In this document: positions 28,356 to 37,724 of the stretch, piece by piece
Layout: each line of letters starts with the position of its first letter
Numbering within the stretch: position 1 is the first letter of the stretch
Assembly (NCBI RefSeq): GCF_000297055.2
Contig: NC_022357.1
Location: forward strand, 434,001 to 498,000
Source: Sulfuricella denitrificans skB26
GTDB lineage: Bacteria; Pseudomonadota; Gammaproteobacteria; Burkholderiales; Sulfuricellaceae
Direction: 5' to 3'
DNA: 64,000 nt
Notes under the pieces: model-generated
The model's database searches: none
Seen by the model: the letters and a program-made list of their open reading frames with translations, nothing else
What the model was told of the DNA's origin: nothing
Position numbers and translations under genes: made by a program

Positions 28356-29295
28356 GTCTGAGTTCTTCCTTGGTTATGGGGCGGGCAAACTGTCCCTGGC
28401 GGGTGTCCCGCCTTCTCAGTTCCTGCTCGATCTTGTTGAGTACATCCCATTTCTTCGAACACCAGTCGGGGGCAAGCAGGATATCCCTGGATGCGGTGCC
28501 GGTGACGCGGTGAAAGACAATATCCTCCGGCGTGCGTTCGATCAGGTCGGAGACGATGCGGGTGTAGTCTTCCTGGCTCAGCGGCTGGTATTCGCCGCGC
28601 CGCCATTCCTGGGCAAGCACGGTATGCTTGACGACATGCAGTGGGTGCAGTTTGAGTCCGTCCACACCGTGCTCGATTACGGTATCCAGGCTGGCGTGGT
28701 AGTGCTCCTCGGTTTCGCCGGGCAGGCCGACGATCAGGTGGGCACATACCGGGATACCTCGTTCGCGGGCCGCGGTCGTGGTGGTGAGGTATTCGGCCAG
28801 GCCGTGGCCGCGGTTAACCTTGTCCAGGGTTTCATCGAAGGCGGATTGCAGGCCGAGCTCAAGGACGACTTCGACGCCGCGCTCGCAGTATCCGGCGAGC
28901 AGGTCGAGCACCTCCGGCGGCACGCAGTCGGGGCGGGTGCCGACGGAGAGCCCGATCACGTCGGGCTCTGCCAGGGCTTCTTCGTACATCGCGCGTAATT
29001 GTTCGATCTTGGCGTAGGTGTTGGTATAGGCCTGGAAGTAGGCGATAAATTTTTTGGCGCGGGTGCAGCGGGTGATGGCGGCCCTTCCCGAAGTCAGTTG
29101 CTCTTGCAGGGTCGGCGGCTTGCGCCCGTTGGGGCTGAACGATTCGTTGTTGCAGAAGGTGCAGCCGCCGATGCCCTTGCTGCCATCGCGGTTGGGACAG
29201 GTCAGGCCGGCGTCGAGGGCGATCTTGTGCACGCGCTCGCCGTGGCGTCGCAGCAGGAGCTGCCCATAGGTGTGTATACGGTCGGAAAGAACCAT
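28345..29295 (-). CDS. Radical SAM protein, TIGR01212/YhcC family
   Basis: This 316-residue radical SAM enzyme has a family cluster motif beginning CPNRDGSKGIGGCTFCNN (about residues 33-50). SVGTRPDCV and LELGLQSAFDETLDKVNRGH follow. Members of the YhcC family are close in sequence to the Elp3-like radical SAM group; the reaction is unknown. The gene overlaps the start of ubiU by 11 bp, suggesting a common transcript with ubiUV. Confidence 0.88.
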   Translation of the reverse strand: MVLSDRIHTYGQLLLRRHGERVHKIALDAGLTCPNRDGSKGIGGCTFCNNESFSPNGRKPPTLQEQLTSGRAAITRCTRAKKFIAYFQAYTNTYAKIEQLRAMYEEALAEPDVIGLSVGTRPDCVPPEVLDLLAGYCERGVEVVLELGLQSAFDETLDKVNRGHGLAEYLTTTTAARERGIPVCAHLIVGLPGETEEHYHASLDTVIEHGVDGLKLHPLHVVKHTVLAQEWRRGEYQPLSQEDYTRIVSDLIERTPEDIVFHRVTGTASRDILLAPDWCSKKWDVLNKIEQELRRRDTRQGQFARPITKEELRHVA

Positions 29296-29408
29296 CGGGT
29301 GTCGGTTTCTGCCAGCTAAAATCTATTCGGATTTAAAGGTCGATAAAGGCCGTTCAGGCTAGCATGACTGCCCGAAAGCATCAACCCTGCCGGGTCAAGA
29401 AAGATGAA

Positions 29409-29807
29409 TCAGGTCTGGCACAGCGGGCGGTTGTCCGGATTCTCTACGTTGCGGGCGATGGTGGTGGCGAGTTGGTGGATTTCGTCGATACTCAGACAGC
29501 CCATCAGCCGGTTCATCATCTCCGGCTCGATGCGGATCGCGCAGGTACGGCCGTCGATCAGAGTGATGTTGATGGAAGTGTTGTGCTTGAGGCCGGGCTC
29601 GGTTTGTTCCACCATCTCGGCTTGCTCGTCGAGCAGGTGGGCGTAATAGGTGTCCAGCCGGTTGTCGAGTTCCTCGTCGAGATCTTCTGGAACGGCCACG
29701 ATCAGCCCCATGTTGTCGCTGCGTTCTTCGCAGCCGGCACCGATCAGGCGTGCGAATTCGGCGAAGCGTTCGGCCAGTTCGGCGTTGAAGAAAATATATT
29801 CCATCAT
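29409..29807 (-). CDS. Hypothetical protein in the kinase operon
   Basis: A 132-residue acidic soluble protein without signal peptide or membrane segments. I do not recognise the family. It is placed 12 bp after the end of the kinase-HDOD-GAF gene (29820-32225), so it is very probably cotranscribed with both kinases. Its low-complexity acidic stretches and single GIGAGC-like N-terminal cysteine region give no functional clue. A role as a partner or substrate of the kinases is only a guess from position. Confidence 0.6.
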   Translation of the reverse strand: MMEYIFFNAELAERFAEFARLIGAGCEERSDNMGLIVAVPEDLDEELDNRLDTYYAHLLDEQAEMVEQTEPGLKHNTSINITLIDGRTCAIRIEPEMMNRLMGCLSIDEIHQLATTIARNVENPDNRPLCQT

Positions 29808-29819
29808 GATGTTGTCTTC

Positions 29820-32225
29820 CTAGGTGATATGTTTGAAAGCGAGCGCGGCCTGGTTGCGCAGTGCGTGCAGCAGGCAGAGTTCTTTTCGGGACAGGGCGAT
29901 GTCGCCGGCATGCTTCTTATCGGCATAGATCAGCGCTACCGGGATGTTGTTGAGTGAAAGCGGAAGCAGGATGAAGGTCTGGGCGGAAACGGACTTGCGA
30001 TACCAATCCGGAATGCTTGCCCTGATCTTCGGGGCGTTGATGTCGGCGATCAGGATGTCGGAATTTTCGCTCAGCACGGCATGAAACACGTCATTTGAGG
30101 GTTGTAGAGGGAATTTGAAATCGCGGGTAATTTGCGCGATATCCGGGCCCAATCCGAAGCGCCCGGTCATGGAGTCTGTTTTGCGATCCTTGATGCACAA
30201 CAGGACATGCTGAAATCCCATGCCCTGATGGAGTATTTCCAACACCATGTGCAGAAGGGTATTCAGGGGGGTGTTATCGAGCAGGGCCTGGCTGATGTTC
30301 TGGAGCCCTTCGGCCAGAATGATCTGGCTGTCGAATCGTTCGTCCTCGTTATTTGCGTTGGCTGATGAGCGGCGCTCCGCGAGTATTCCCGGTGCAGAGG
30401 CGGTGTTGAGGACGGTGGGGGAATCGTCATCGGCAGTGCTTTCCAGGTATTCCGCTCCGCCAGCCCAATCGATGAGGGCTTTGCCGAATTGACTGTAGTG
30501 CAGGTTGAGGTGGATCGTGCCGGCGTATTGAATGGCTTCTTCCACGGCTTTTTCCAGGGCCGTGTCCATTTGTTTTTCGGTCAGGCGCACGGCGTCTTCG
30601 AAGCGGCGCGTGACTGTCTGGATCGCGCTCGCCCGGTTGTCGTGCGAGGTGTCGGCGATGGCCTCGCATAGCTCGTTGGCATGGGCTGCGATAAGGTGCG
30701 GCATGTCGTAGGGGGTGTCTTTCCGGATTTTTCCTGACGGTAGCTGGCGCATGCTTTCCACGATCTGGTCAGGAAAGCCCCAGATGCGTGCGATCTCCAT
30801 GCCCAGATTCTGGTAGGAAATGCCTAGCACCTGGGTGGCTGCGACCTCCTCGCTATACTCCTTTTGCGCCATGGTTTTTTCGATTTCCCTGGTTTCTTCG
30901 GGAAAGTAGAACAGCGATAGCATTCGCCCAAGATGGTGGAACATGGCGCAGATGAAGACTTCTTCGGCATCCCCCCGCGCCATGACATTGGTAGCAATTT
31001 CCTTGGCCAGAATGGCGCTGAACAGGGCGCGCAGGAATTCATCCTTGAGCTGGGTGACGAGTGCCTTGTTCTGCATGTGATCGAACAGCATCAGGGTGAC
31101 TGCGAGGTTGCGCAGCGCATCCAGGCCAAGGATGACGACTGCGCGCGAGACGGTGGCGATCTTGCCGCTGTCATGCTGGCCGTAGTAGGCTGAATTGACC
31201 AGCCTGAGAATCTTGTTGGTGAGCGCGACATCCTTGAGGATGGCGCGCGACAGCTTTTCGAAACTGTCCTGCCCGCCTGATGCGATGATTTTGTTGATGA
31301 CACTGACCGATTCGGACAAGGCGGGGAAATCGCTCTTGTAGCGCATGCGCCGGAGCAGGAAATCCACTGTGCTTTTGCGCGATTGTTCCGAGAGTATGGG
31401 CAGGCCATTCGCATCCATCACCATGTAGGCGTGCAGCGCGTCGCGCATTTCCTGCGCGCTGGTGTAGCGATCGAGCGGGTTCGGCGCCAGTGCCTTGAGG
31501 ATGATGTCGCCGAGTTTTTCGTCGATGAATTCGCTGGCTTCGGCGGGGTTGAAAATCGGCCCGCTCACGATCTTGTTGAGGATCTGGAAAATGTCGTTGC
31601 CTTGCACCGCACGTTTGCCGGTAATCATTTCGCAGAGGATCAGGCCGGTGGCGAAGATGTCGCCTTCGATGCTGACTTCGCGGGTGTTGATATACTCCGG
31701 CGACATGTAGGTGGGTGTGCCCATCAGGTCGTTGCCCTGGTGAGCTGCGCCGCTGATTTTGGTGGCGATGCCGAAGTCCATCACGCGCGGAATGCCTTCC
31801 AGGTTTATCAGAATGTTGGAAGGTTTGAGATCGCGGTGGATGATCTGGTGCTGGTGGGCGTGAGAGATGGCGTCGAGCACCTGCTGGATGATCTGGATGG
31901 CGCGCAGAACGGGCAGGGCACCCCCTTCCTTCAACTGCGCAGCCAGGGTTTTGCCTTCGACGTATTCGAACACCAGATAGGGGTTGCTGTCGTGCTCCCC
32001 GGCCTCGAAGATCGGCACAATGTTGGGGTGCTGCAACCGGCTGACCGTGTGCGATTCCTGGATCAGCGCCCCGATCTTGAGATCCCGGTCCTCCTGCTGG
32101 GCAAAATGCACGGTTTTGATCGCCACCTCGCGCTGAAGTTGCGGGTCAAAGGCCAGATAGACCACGCTCTGAGCTCCTCTGCCCAGAATGCGCAGAACCT
32201 CGAATCTGCCGATGTTTTGTAACAT
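29820..32225 (-). CDS. Ser/Thr protein kinase-HDOD-GAF protein (paralogue 1)
   Basis: This 801-residue protein has an N-terminal Hanks-type kinase (about 1-270) with glycine-rich loop GRGAQSVV, catalytic Lys37, HRDLKPSN (HRD at 130-132) and DFG at 150-152, so the kinase looks active. An HDOD domain follows (about 300-500, with LSRAILKDVALTNKILRLVNSAYYG). A GAF-type domain lies at about 650-795. HDOD domains are degenerate HD folds found in signalling proteins. There are no transmembrane segments, so the protein is cytoplasmic. It lies 12 bp downstream of its paralogue, in one operon. Confidence 0.85.
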   Translation of the reverse strand: MLQNIGRFEVLRILGRGAQSVVYLAFDPQLQREVAIKTVHFAQQEDRDLKIGALIQESHTVSRLQHPNIVPIFEAGEHDSNPYLVFEYVEGKTLAAQLKEGGALPVLRAIQIIQQVLDAISHAHQHQIIHRDLKPSNILINLEGIPRVMDFGIATKISGAAHQGNDLMGTPTYMSPEYINTREVSIEGDIFATGLILCEMITGKRAVQGNDIFQILNKIVSGPIFNPAEASEFIDEKLGDIILKALAPNPLDRYTSAQEMRDALHAYMVMDANGLPILSEQSRKSTVDFLLRRMRYKSDFPALSESVSVINKIIASGGQDSFEKLSRAILKDVALTNKILRLVNSAYYGQHDSGKIATVSRAVVILGLDALRNLAVTLMLFDHMQNKALVTQLKDEFLRALFSAILAKEIATNVMARGDAEEVFICAMFHHLGRMLSLFYFPEETREIEKTMAQKEYSEEVAATQVLGISYQNLGMEIARIWGFPDQIVESMRQLPSGKIRKDTPYDMPHLIAAHANELCEAIADTSHDNRASAIQTVTRRFEDAVRLTEKQMDTALEKAVEEAIQYAGTIHLNLHYSQFGKALIDWAGGAEYLESTADDDSPTVLNTASAPGILAERRSSANANNEDERFDSQIILAEGLQNISQALLDNTPLNTLLHMVLEILHQGMGFQHVLLCIKDRKTDSMTGRFGLGPDIAQITRDFKFPLQPSNDVFHAVLSENSDILIADINAPKIRASIPDWYRKSVSAQTFILLPLSLNNIPVALIYADKKHAGDIALSRKELCLLHALRNQAALAFKHIT

Positions 32226-32237
32226 GCCGACGGGCCC

Positions 32238-34700
32238 CTATAGCGTCTGCTTGATGGCCAGCAAGGCCTGATTGCGCAGTGTCCTTAACAGGCTCAGCTC
32301 GTTTTCCGGCATATTGATGCCGCCTGCAGCCTCCTTGTCCGCATATATCAGCGCTACCGGTACGTTTTTGATATTCAGCGGAAACAGCACGAAGGTCTGG
32401 GCGGTAATAGTCTTGCGATACCAGTCCGGAATGCGATCCTTGATTTTCGGTTCGTTGATGTCGGAAATCAGGATGTCCACTCCCTTCGACAAGGCGGCGT
32501 GGAACACATCCGGAGTATAGCTGAGGGGGAACTTGAAGGTCTTGACGATCTGGTTGATATCCTCGCCGAAGCCGAAGCGCCCGACCATGGCGTTCTGCTT
32601 GGCATCCTTGATGCATAACAGCACGCGCTGAAAGTCCATGCTGCGGTACATGGTTTCCAGGATCATGCGCAGGAGGTCGTTGAGGGAGCAGCCATCCACT
32701 AGGGAATTGCTGATGTCCTGGATGCCGGCGGTGAGGATTGCCTGGGCATTGCCGGCATCCGGCTTGTTTCCCATGCCTTCCGGCAGCTTTCCCTGGGCAA
32801 GAGTGACTCCCTCGGTTGCGGTGATCGCCACCGTGTCCTGCATCTGCGCCTCTGCCTCGGTTAGCTCGGTACCTTCAGCAGCGTGTTCTGATGCTCCTGC
32901 GACCTCTACTTGATGGGTGTGCCCGGTCCAGTTGGCGGCTTGCTTGCCAATCCGGCTCTCTCTTACCCCCAGGCGCACCGTGCCGGCGAACTGAGTAATT
33001 TCATCGAGGGCTTTTTCCAGAGTCTGCTGTAACTGTTTTTCCTGGATCGGCATGCTGTCACCATAGCGCCCGGAGAGTTTTTTGATGGACTTCAGCCGGT
33101 CTTCGCTGGGCGTATGGGCAACGATAGCGCATAGCTCATTGGAGAAACTGGTGATGATGCGCAGCCTGTCCATGGCGGTTTTGGGACGGGGTATGGAGTC
33201 GGGCGGCAGCTTGCGCATGCTGTGCACGATCTGTTCCGGGAAGCCCCAGGTCTTGGCGATGCCGATGCCCAGGTCCTGGTAGGAAATGCCGAGCACCTGG
33301 GCGGAAGCAATATCTTCGTTGCATTCTTTCTGGGCCATGACCCTGTTTATGCTTTCGGCCTCTTCCTGGAAATAGAACATGGCCAGGAGGCGCCCCAGGT
33401 TATGGAACATCGAGCAGATAAAGGCTTCTTCAGGATCCTTGATGTCTTTGGAGGCGCCTTTGGCAATATCCTTGGCGATGAGCCCGCTGAACAGGGTCTG
33501 AATGAATTCTTCCTTCAGATGCGTCGCATGAGCCTTGTTCTGCATGTGTTCGAACAGGATCAGGGTGACGGCGATGTTGCGCACCGCGTCGAAGCCGAGA
33601 ATAATCACGGCGCGCGAAATGGTGCTGATGGTGCCGCCGCCGTATGTGCTATAGAAGGCGGTATTGACCAGCCTCAGAATCTTGTTGGTGAGGGCGAAAT
33701 CCTTCAGGATCGAGTTGGAAAGCTTGTTGATGCTTTCCCGGTCGGAAGAAACTACACGGTTGATGGAACTGACCGACTCCGACAGGGCCGGGAAGTCGCC
33801 CCGGTGGCGCATCCGCCGCAGCAGGAAATCCAGCGTGCTCTGTTTCGATTCGGCGGAGGGAGGCGCGGTTTCTTCGCCCGCCAGCATGAACGAGTGTAAC
33901 GCGTCTCCCATTTCCTCGGCGCTGGCATAGCGGTCGAGAGGATTTTTTGCCAGTGCCTTGAGGATGATGTCGCCGAGCTTTTCGTCGATGGATATTTCGC
34001 CGCTCGGGGGGAGTTCGATCGGTTCGGAAGCGATGCGGTGCATGATCTGGTAAATATTGCTGCCCTGCACGGCTTTGTGCCCAACCACCATTTCGTAAAG
34101 GATCAGGCCGGCAGCGAAAATATCATTTTTTTCGCTAATTATCCGGCCGTCGATGTATTCCGGCGCCATATAGGCAGGCGTGCCTATCAGGACATCGTCG
34201 TGCTCGCCCGGTTTGTCGGAGATGCGTTCGGCGATGCCGAAATCCATCACCCGCGGGATGCCTTCCGGGCTGATCAGGATGTTGGAGGGCTTGAGGTCTC
34301 GATGGATGATGCCGTTCTGGTGGGCGTGGGCGACGGCATCGAGCACCGGGGCGATAATGCCGATGGCCTCGTTGGCGGATAGCGCCCCTTTTTCCCGCAG
34401 CAGATCGGACAGGGTCTTCCCCTCGACATACTCGAACACCAGATAAGGGTCGCCTTCGTATTCCCCGGCCTCAAAAATGGGTACGAGGTTAGGGTGGCGC
34501 ATCTTGCTGACCGTGCGCGATTCCTGGATCAGCGCCTGAATCTCGTTCTGCTGATCCTTCTGTTTCGTGAAATGCAGGGTTTTTATCGCCACTTCGCGTT
34601 GCAGTTTGGGGTCGTACGCAAGATAAACCACACTCTGCGCGCCCTTGCCCAGAATCCGGGTCACTTCAAATCGGTCTATTTTTTGTAAGTCTTGATTCAT
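32238..34700 (-). CDS. Ser/Thr protein kinase-HDOD-GAF protein (paralogue 2)
   Basis: This 820-residue paralogue shares the whole architecture: kinase (about 1-280; catalytic Lys40, HRD at 133-135, DFG at 153-155), HDOD (about 305-505) and GAF (about 665-815). The two proteins align over their full length, and a more variable linker (about 580-655) separates HDOD from GAF. Tandem duplication is the simplest origin. It heads the operon with paralogue 1 and the 132-residue protein. Both kinases keep the active-site residues, so the pair may have diverged in input (GAF ligand) rather than catalysis. Confidence 0.85.
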   Translation of the reverse strand: MNQDLQKIDRFEVTRILGKGAQSVVYLAYDPKLQREVAIKTLHFTKQKDQQNEIQALIQESRTVSKMRHPNLVPIFEAGEYEGDPYLVFEYVEGKTLSDLLREKGALSANEAIGIIAPVLDAVAHAHQNGIIHRDLKPSNILISPEGIPRVMDFGIAERISDKPGEHDDVLIGTPAYMAPEYIDGRIISEKNDIFAAGLILYEMVVGHKAVQGSNIYQIMHRIASEPIELPPSGEISIDEKLGDIILKALAKNPLDRYASAEEMGDALHSFMLAGEETAPPSAESKQSTLDFLLRRMRHRGDFPALSESVSSINRVVSSDRESINKLSNSILKDFALTNKILRLVNTAFYSTYGGGTISTISRAVIILGFDAVRNIAVTLILFEHMQNKAHATHLKEEFIQTLFSGLIAKDIAKGASKDIKDPEEAFICSMFHNLGRLLAMFYFQEEAESINRVMAQKECNEDIASAQVLGISYQDLGIGIAKTWGFPEQIVHSMRKLPPDSIPRPKTAMDRLRIITSFSNELCAIVAHTPSEDRLKSIKKLSGRYGDSMPIQEKQLQQTLEKALDEITQFAGTVRLGVRESRIGKQAANWTGHTHQVEVAGASEHAAEGTELTEAEAQMQDTVAITATEGVTLAQGKLPEGMGNKPDAGNAQAILTAGIQDISNSLVDGCSLNDLLRMILETMYRSMDFQRVLLCIKDAKQNAMVGRFGFGEDINQIVKTFKFPLSYTPDVFHAALSKGVDILISDINEPKIKDRIPDWYRKTITAQTFVLFPLNIKNVPVALIYADKEAAGGINMPENELSLLRTLRNQALLAIKQTL

Positions 34701-34790
34701 ACTGTTTTCAGGGGTACTCGCTATCTGGCTGCGCGGGAAAAGTTATGGGGAAATCGTTATACAACGCTATTCTGCAATAGATAGAGCGGA

Positions 34791-34819
34791 TTGTCGCCTG
34801 GGGGCGCTTACTTTTGGTG
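34791..34819 (+). repeat. Short palindromic repeat, copy 2 of 3
   Basis: ttgtcgcctgggggcgctta followed by cttttggtg matches the repeats at 377-405 (minus strand) and 38326-38355. It lies in the intergenic region between the kinase operon and nnrS. Confidence 0.5.
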
Positions 34820-34850
34820 AGTCAATCTCGGTCAGCCGGGCTGAACCGGA

Positions 34851-34867
34851 GTAAAATATCATTTTAC
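34851..34867. promoter_or_regulatory. 17-bp palindrome upstream of nnrS, candidate operator
   Basis: gtaaaat-atc-attttac is a perfect 7-bp inverted repeat with a 3-bp centre, ending 19 bp before the nnrS start codon. The position suits a repressor site over the promoter or 5' leader. NsrR, encoded nearby, is one possible binder, but the sequence is not a clear NsrR box. Confidence 0.45.
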
Positions 34868-34886
34868 GTTTGAATCAAGGCTGAAT

Positions 34887-36113
34887 ATGTCGCAAGTTAA
34901 TTCCGTCTGGCGCACGTTCTCCGCCGCGCCCCATCGCATGATGTTCCTGGCGGGTGCGGTACAGGGGTTGGCTGTTATCGCCTGGTGGCTGACCGAGTTG
35001 ATCGGTCGCTACACTTCCGCCTGGCTGTCGCCGGCCTGGACGATACCGGCGACCTGGGCGCACGGCTTCCTGATGATCTACTGCTTCTTCCCGTTTTTCA
35101 TCTTCGGCTTCCTGATGACCGTCTATCCCAACTGGATGAACGGTACCAAGATACCGCCACGTCGCTATGTGCCGGCTTTCCTGTCGTTGGCGTGCGGCGT
35201 GCTGCTGTTCTACATTGGACTGCTGGCCGGAAAAGAGCTGCTGATCGTCGCGCTGGTGCTGATCCTCGCCGGCTGGGGTGTCGCTTTTTATGCGCTGCTG
35301 GACGTGCTGATCACCGCCCGTCACCCTGACAAACTGCACCCCAGAATTACCAGCGTCGCACTCGGCATGGGCTGGGTAGGCATCCTTGCCTTCCTGCTCT
35401 GGCTGGTGACCGGCAACGCCCTGTTCGTGGTGTTTTCTCTCAAGGCCGGAGTGTGGTTCTTGCTGCTGCCGATCTTCTTCACCATCTGTCACCGCATGAT
35501 TCCGTTTTTTTCCAGCCGGGTGCTGGACAACTATCAAATAGTCCGGCCCACCGGCGCGCTCGGTGTGATGCTGGTGTGCAGTTATGGCCACGGCATGCTG
35601 GAAATTCTCGGCTGGAACGCCTGGTTGTGGCTGTTTGACCTGCCCCTGCTGGCGCAAACAATGCATTTGAGCTGGCACTGGCAACTGCGACGCAGCTTCG
35701 AAATCCGTTTGCTGGCAGTGCTGCATGTCGGTTTCGCCTGGACCTCGGTTGCGCTGGCGCTGTATGCCGTACAGAGCCTTGCTCTGCTGGCCGGCGTCAG
35801 CATGCTGGGTTTCGCGCCATTGCATGCCCTGACCATCGGCCTTTTCGGCTCGATGGTGCTGGGCATGGCCTCGCGCGTCACGCTGGGTCATTCCGGTGCG
35901 GAATTGGAAGCCGATAGCTCCACCTGGGCCTTGTTCTGGGGATTCCAACTCGCCGCGCTAGCTCGTATCGGTGGCGACCTGCCGCTGGCCGGGGCGGCGG
36001 CAGGTCATTTCTACCTGCTTGCCGCTACGGTCTGGCTTGCCTGTTTTGTACCCTGGTTCGTCAAATACGCGCCCAAGTATTGGCGGCCACGCTCGGATGG
36101 GCAGCCGGGGTAA
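34887..36113 (+). CDS. nnrS: NnrS family membrane protein
   Basis: This 408-residue integral membrane protein with about twelve hydrophobic segments opens with APHRMMFLAGAVQG, the typical start of NnrS. It also has conserved histidines in FFTICHRMIPFFSSR and in the GHGML and RVTLGHSG segments. NnrS is a haem- and copper-containing membrane protein linked to nitrosative stress resistance in denitrifiers. It is separated from the nor island by the small gene island at 36290-38233. A palindrome precedes it. Confidence 0.9.
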   Translation: MSQVNSVWRTFSAAPHRMMFLAGAVQGLAVIAWWLTELIGRYTSAWLSPAWTIPATWAHGFLMIYCFFPFFIFGFLMTVYPNWMNGTKIPPRRYVPAFLSLACGVLLFYIGLLAGKELLIVALVLILAGWGVAFYALLDVLITARHPDKLHPRITSVALGMGWVGILAFLLWLVTGNALFVVFSLKAGVWFLLLPIFFTICHRMIPFFSSRVLDNYQIVRPTGALGVMLVCSYGHGMLEILGWNAWLWLFDLPLLAQTMHLSWHWQLRRSFEIRLLAVLHVGFAWTSVALALYAVQSLALLAGVSMLGFAPLHALTIGLFGSMVLGMASRVTLGHSGAELEADSSTWALFWGFQLAALARIGGDLPLAGAAAGHFYLLAATVWLACFVPWFVKYAPKYWRPRSDGQPG

Positions 36114-36289
36114 GTCGAAAGCCAAAGCCCAATTGCGACGGCGGGTTGATCTTTCCGCTGTGCTGGAAAGGATGGGTGGCATTCGGGTGGTGCTTGCAGG
36201 AATGACAAATAAGTTATTGCCGTGTTTATACACCAACCCGATAGAATTATAGATATGTTATTGATGTCTACTTTACCTTAGGATTCAGC

Positions 36290-36667
36290 ATGCCACTCAC
36301 TCTCATTGCCTTTGATAATTCGTCGAGTCGATTTGCGGTGACGAAGGTTGGCGCTACCGTGCCAGACGGTCGGTTCTTCCTCGATTTCACGCGAAAACTT
36401 GAAGTTATCAGATGGTTCGGCATTAGAAATCGATATATCGGCCCAGCGGTCGATTTGCTCGTCCCTGTAATCCACGAAGCGGAGAAATTGGGGGGCTACG
36501 TGATCGGCGTCAATGTCGGTGATCCGTACTTTCAAGATCTTCGCAAACTCTGGGAGGCACGTTTTCCATCAAGTCTTGCAACGGTTCCTCAAGAAGCGGA
36601 TGGTCTCAAAATCATTGCCGATTTCGCAACGCAGTTTCCAGAGGACTGCCAACCAGCAAATGCGTAA
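36290..36667 (+). CDS. Hypothetical protein
   Basis: A 125-residue soluble protein with no signal peptide or membrane segment; I do not recognise it. It has a good start (agga seven bases before ATG) and a likely -10 sequence (tatagat) upstream. It begins a small accessory-looking stretch with the HEPN-like gene and a toxin-antitoxin pair, and its composition differs from the neighbouring nor genes. The function is unknown. Confidence 0.55.
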   Translation: MPLTLIAFDNSSSRFAVTKVGATVPDGRFFLDFTRKLEVIRWFGIRNRYIGPAVDLLVPVIHEAEKLGGYVIGVNVGDPYFQDLRKLWEARFPSSLATVPQEADGLKIIADFATQFPEDCQPANA

Positions 36668-36753
36668 TGGCCCCATGAGTCCTACCCTGCATTCGAGACG
36701 ACCTGTGCGAAAAGCCATGCAGGCGCCTCAACTCCACCTTAGGCTGCAGAGAG

Positions 36754-37476
36754 ATGCCCACACAGATCGAAAAGCTCGAAGGTCACACTAGCCACCTGCT
36801 CGATGCGTTCATCCGGTTGCGAGAAAGGTATGCACTTCTTGAGCCAATGCTGTTTGATCAACAAGTGCCAAAGCTTCGAGGCGCAGGGCGTCAAGCTCGG
36901 GGCTTCCTGACGCTCCGACATTCGTTGTTCTTGTCGTGCGCGCAGGACATCGCGAAGCTGTCGTTCGACAGTGACGAGAGAACTCCAAGCATCAAGAACC
37001 TGATGGCGGCGCTAGACGATTCCAGCCTTACGTCGTCATTGCGTGAGCGGTTCGCCGTGTGGCACTTGCCGTCGGTGGAGGAAGAGACCGATCCGGAGAT
37101 CGTTGCTGTCCTTCGACGGATGAAGCTGCGAGAGCAGGATGAAAGGCGTACTCAGTTTGATGAAATCCTCGCGGCCGGAAGAACCACGTGGAATGAGCTG
37201 GCTACAAGCGGTCATATGAGCGGCTTCCTCACTATCCGCGACAAGATCACGGCACATACAGAGGTTCAGCATGTCGCCGACAAGTATCAGCCTGTAGACA
37301 TCGGCAATCTCGGGATTAAGTGGGCTGATCTAAGACGCGCAATCGACGCGATGCAGAATTTGGTGGAGGCACTGGGCCTGTTGATCAGGAATGCCGGATT
37401 TGCCTGGGACATGCTTGACGAGCAGCTTTCGAGAGCCGGAAAAGACTTCTGGCTGCCTGCCGATGCTGCCACCTAA
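36754..37476 (+). CDS. AbiU2/HEPN-like protein
   Basis: This 240-residue, mainly helical protein resembles the AbiU2 group of HEPN-like proteins. RHSLFLSCAQDIAKL (about residues 54-68) fits the first helices. IRDKITAH (about 161-168) carries an R-x5-H motif, the HEPN RNase signature. AbiU2-type proteins are associated with abortive infection and toxin-like functions. It has no obvious partner gene of its own; the 125-residue gene upstream and the ParD/RelE pair downstream are the only neighbours on the strand. The family assignment is by motif only. Confidence 0.5.
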   Translation: MPTQIEKLEGHTSHLLDAFIRLRERYALLEPMLFDQQVPKLRGAGRQARGFLTLRHSLFLSCAQDIAKLSFDSDERTPSIKNLMAALDDSSLTSSLRERFAVWHLPSVEEETDPEIVAVLRRMKLREQDERRTQFDEILAAGRTTWNELATSGHMSGFLTIRDKITAHTEVQHVADKYQPVDIGNLGIKWADLRRAIDAMQNLVEALGLLIRNAGFAWDMLDEQLSRAGKDFWLPADAAT

Positions 37477-37626
37477 CTTTTCGGTCGAGAGGGACCTCCG
37501 GCAACCCATCCTTCCACCGGACGCTACGTGATAAGGCCGCGCAGCACCGGTGAATTCGTAAATAGGGGACGTAGCCCGATTATCTAACCCTCTCCAGCCC
37601 TCAACTCTCCGAGGGTACGGCAAATC

Positions 37627-37666
37627 AAAACCCCGTCTCTCATCCAGGAGGCGGGGTTTTCTTTTG
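37627..37666 (+). terminator. Rho-independent terminator
   Basis: aaaaccccg..cggggtttt with a nested ctc/gag pairing forms a strong hairpin followed by ttcttttg. It lies about 150 bp after the HEPN-like gene and directly before the toxin-antitoxin promoter. Confidence 0.75.
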
Positions 37667-37687
37667 CAAATGGCAGAGCTATACTTA

Positions 37688-37703
37688 TACCACAAATGTG
37701 GTA
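37688..37703. promoter_or_regulatory. Palindromic operator before the toxin-antitoxin genes
   Basis: taccac-aaat-gtggta is a perfect 6-bp inverted repeat, 21 bp before the antitoxin ATG and next to a probable -10 box (tatact at 37680-37685). This is where an antitoxin would bind to repress its own operon. Confidence 0.6.
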
Positions 37704-37724
37704 ATACATATCGGAGGTATTGGA

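Noticed and set aside
34875-35948. A 357-codon open frame antisense to nnrS
   Set aside because: It is rich in Gln and His as expected for the complement of a membrane protein gene and has no recognisable domain; nnrS on the plus strand is clearly real.
37550-37626. aaataggggacgtagcccgatt and following sequence as a possible RAYT/REP or attachment-site remnant
   Set aside because: Only a short resemblance from memory; no palindrome pair, integrase, or duplicated target site was visible.
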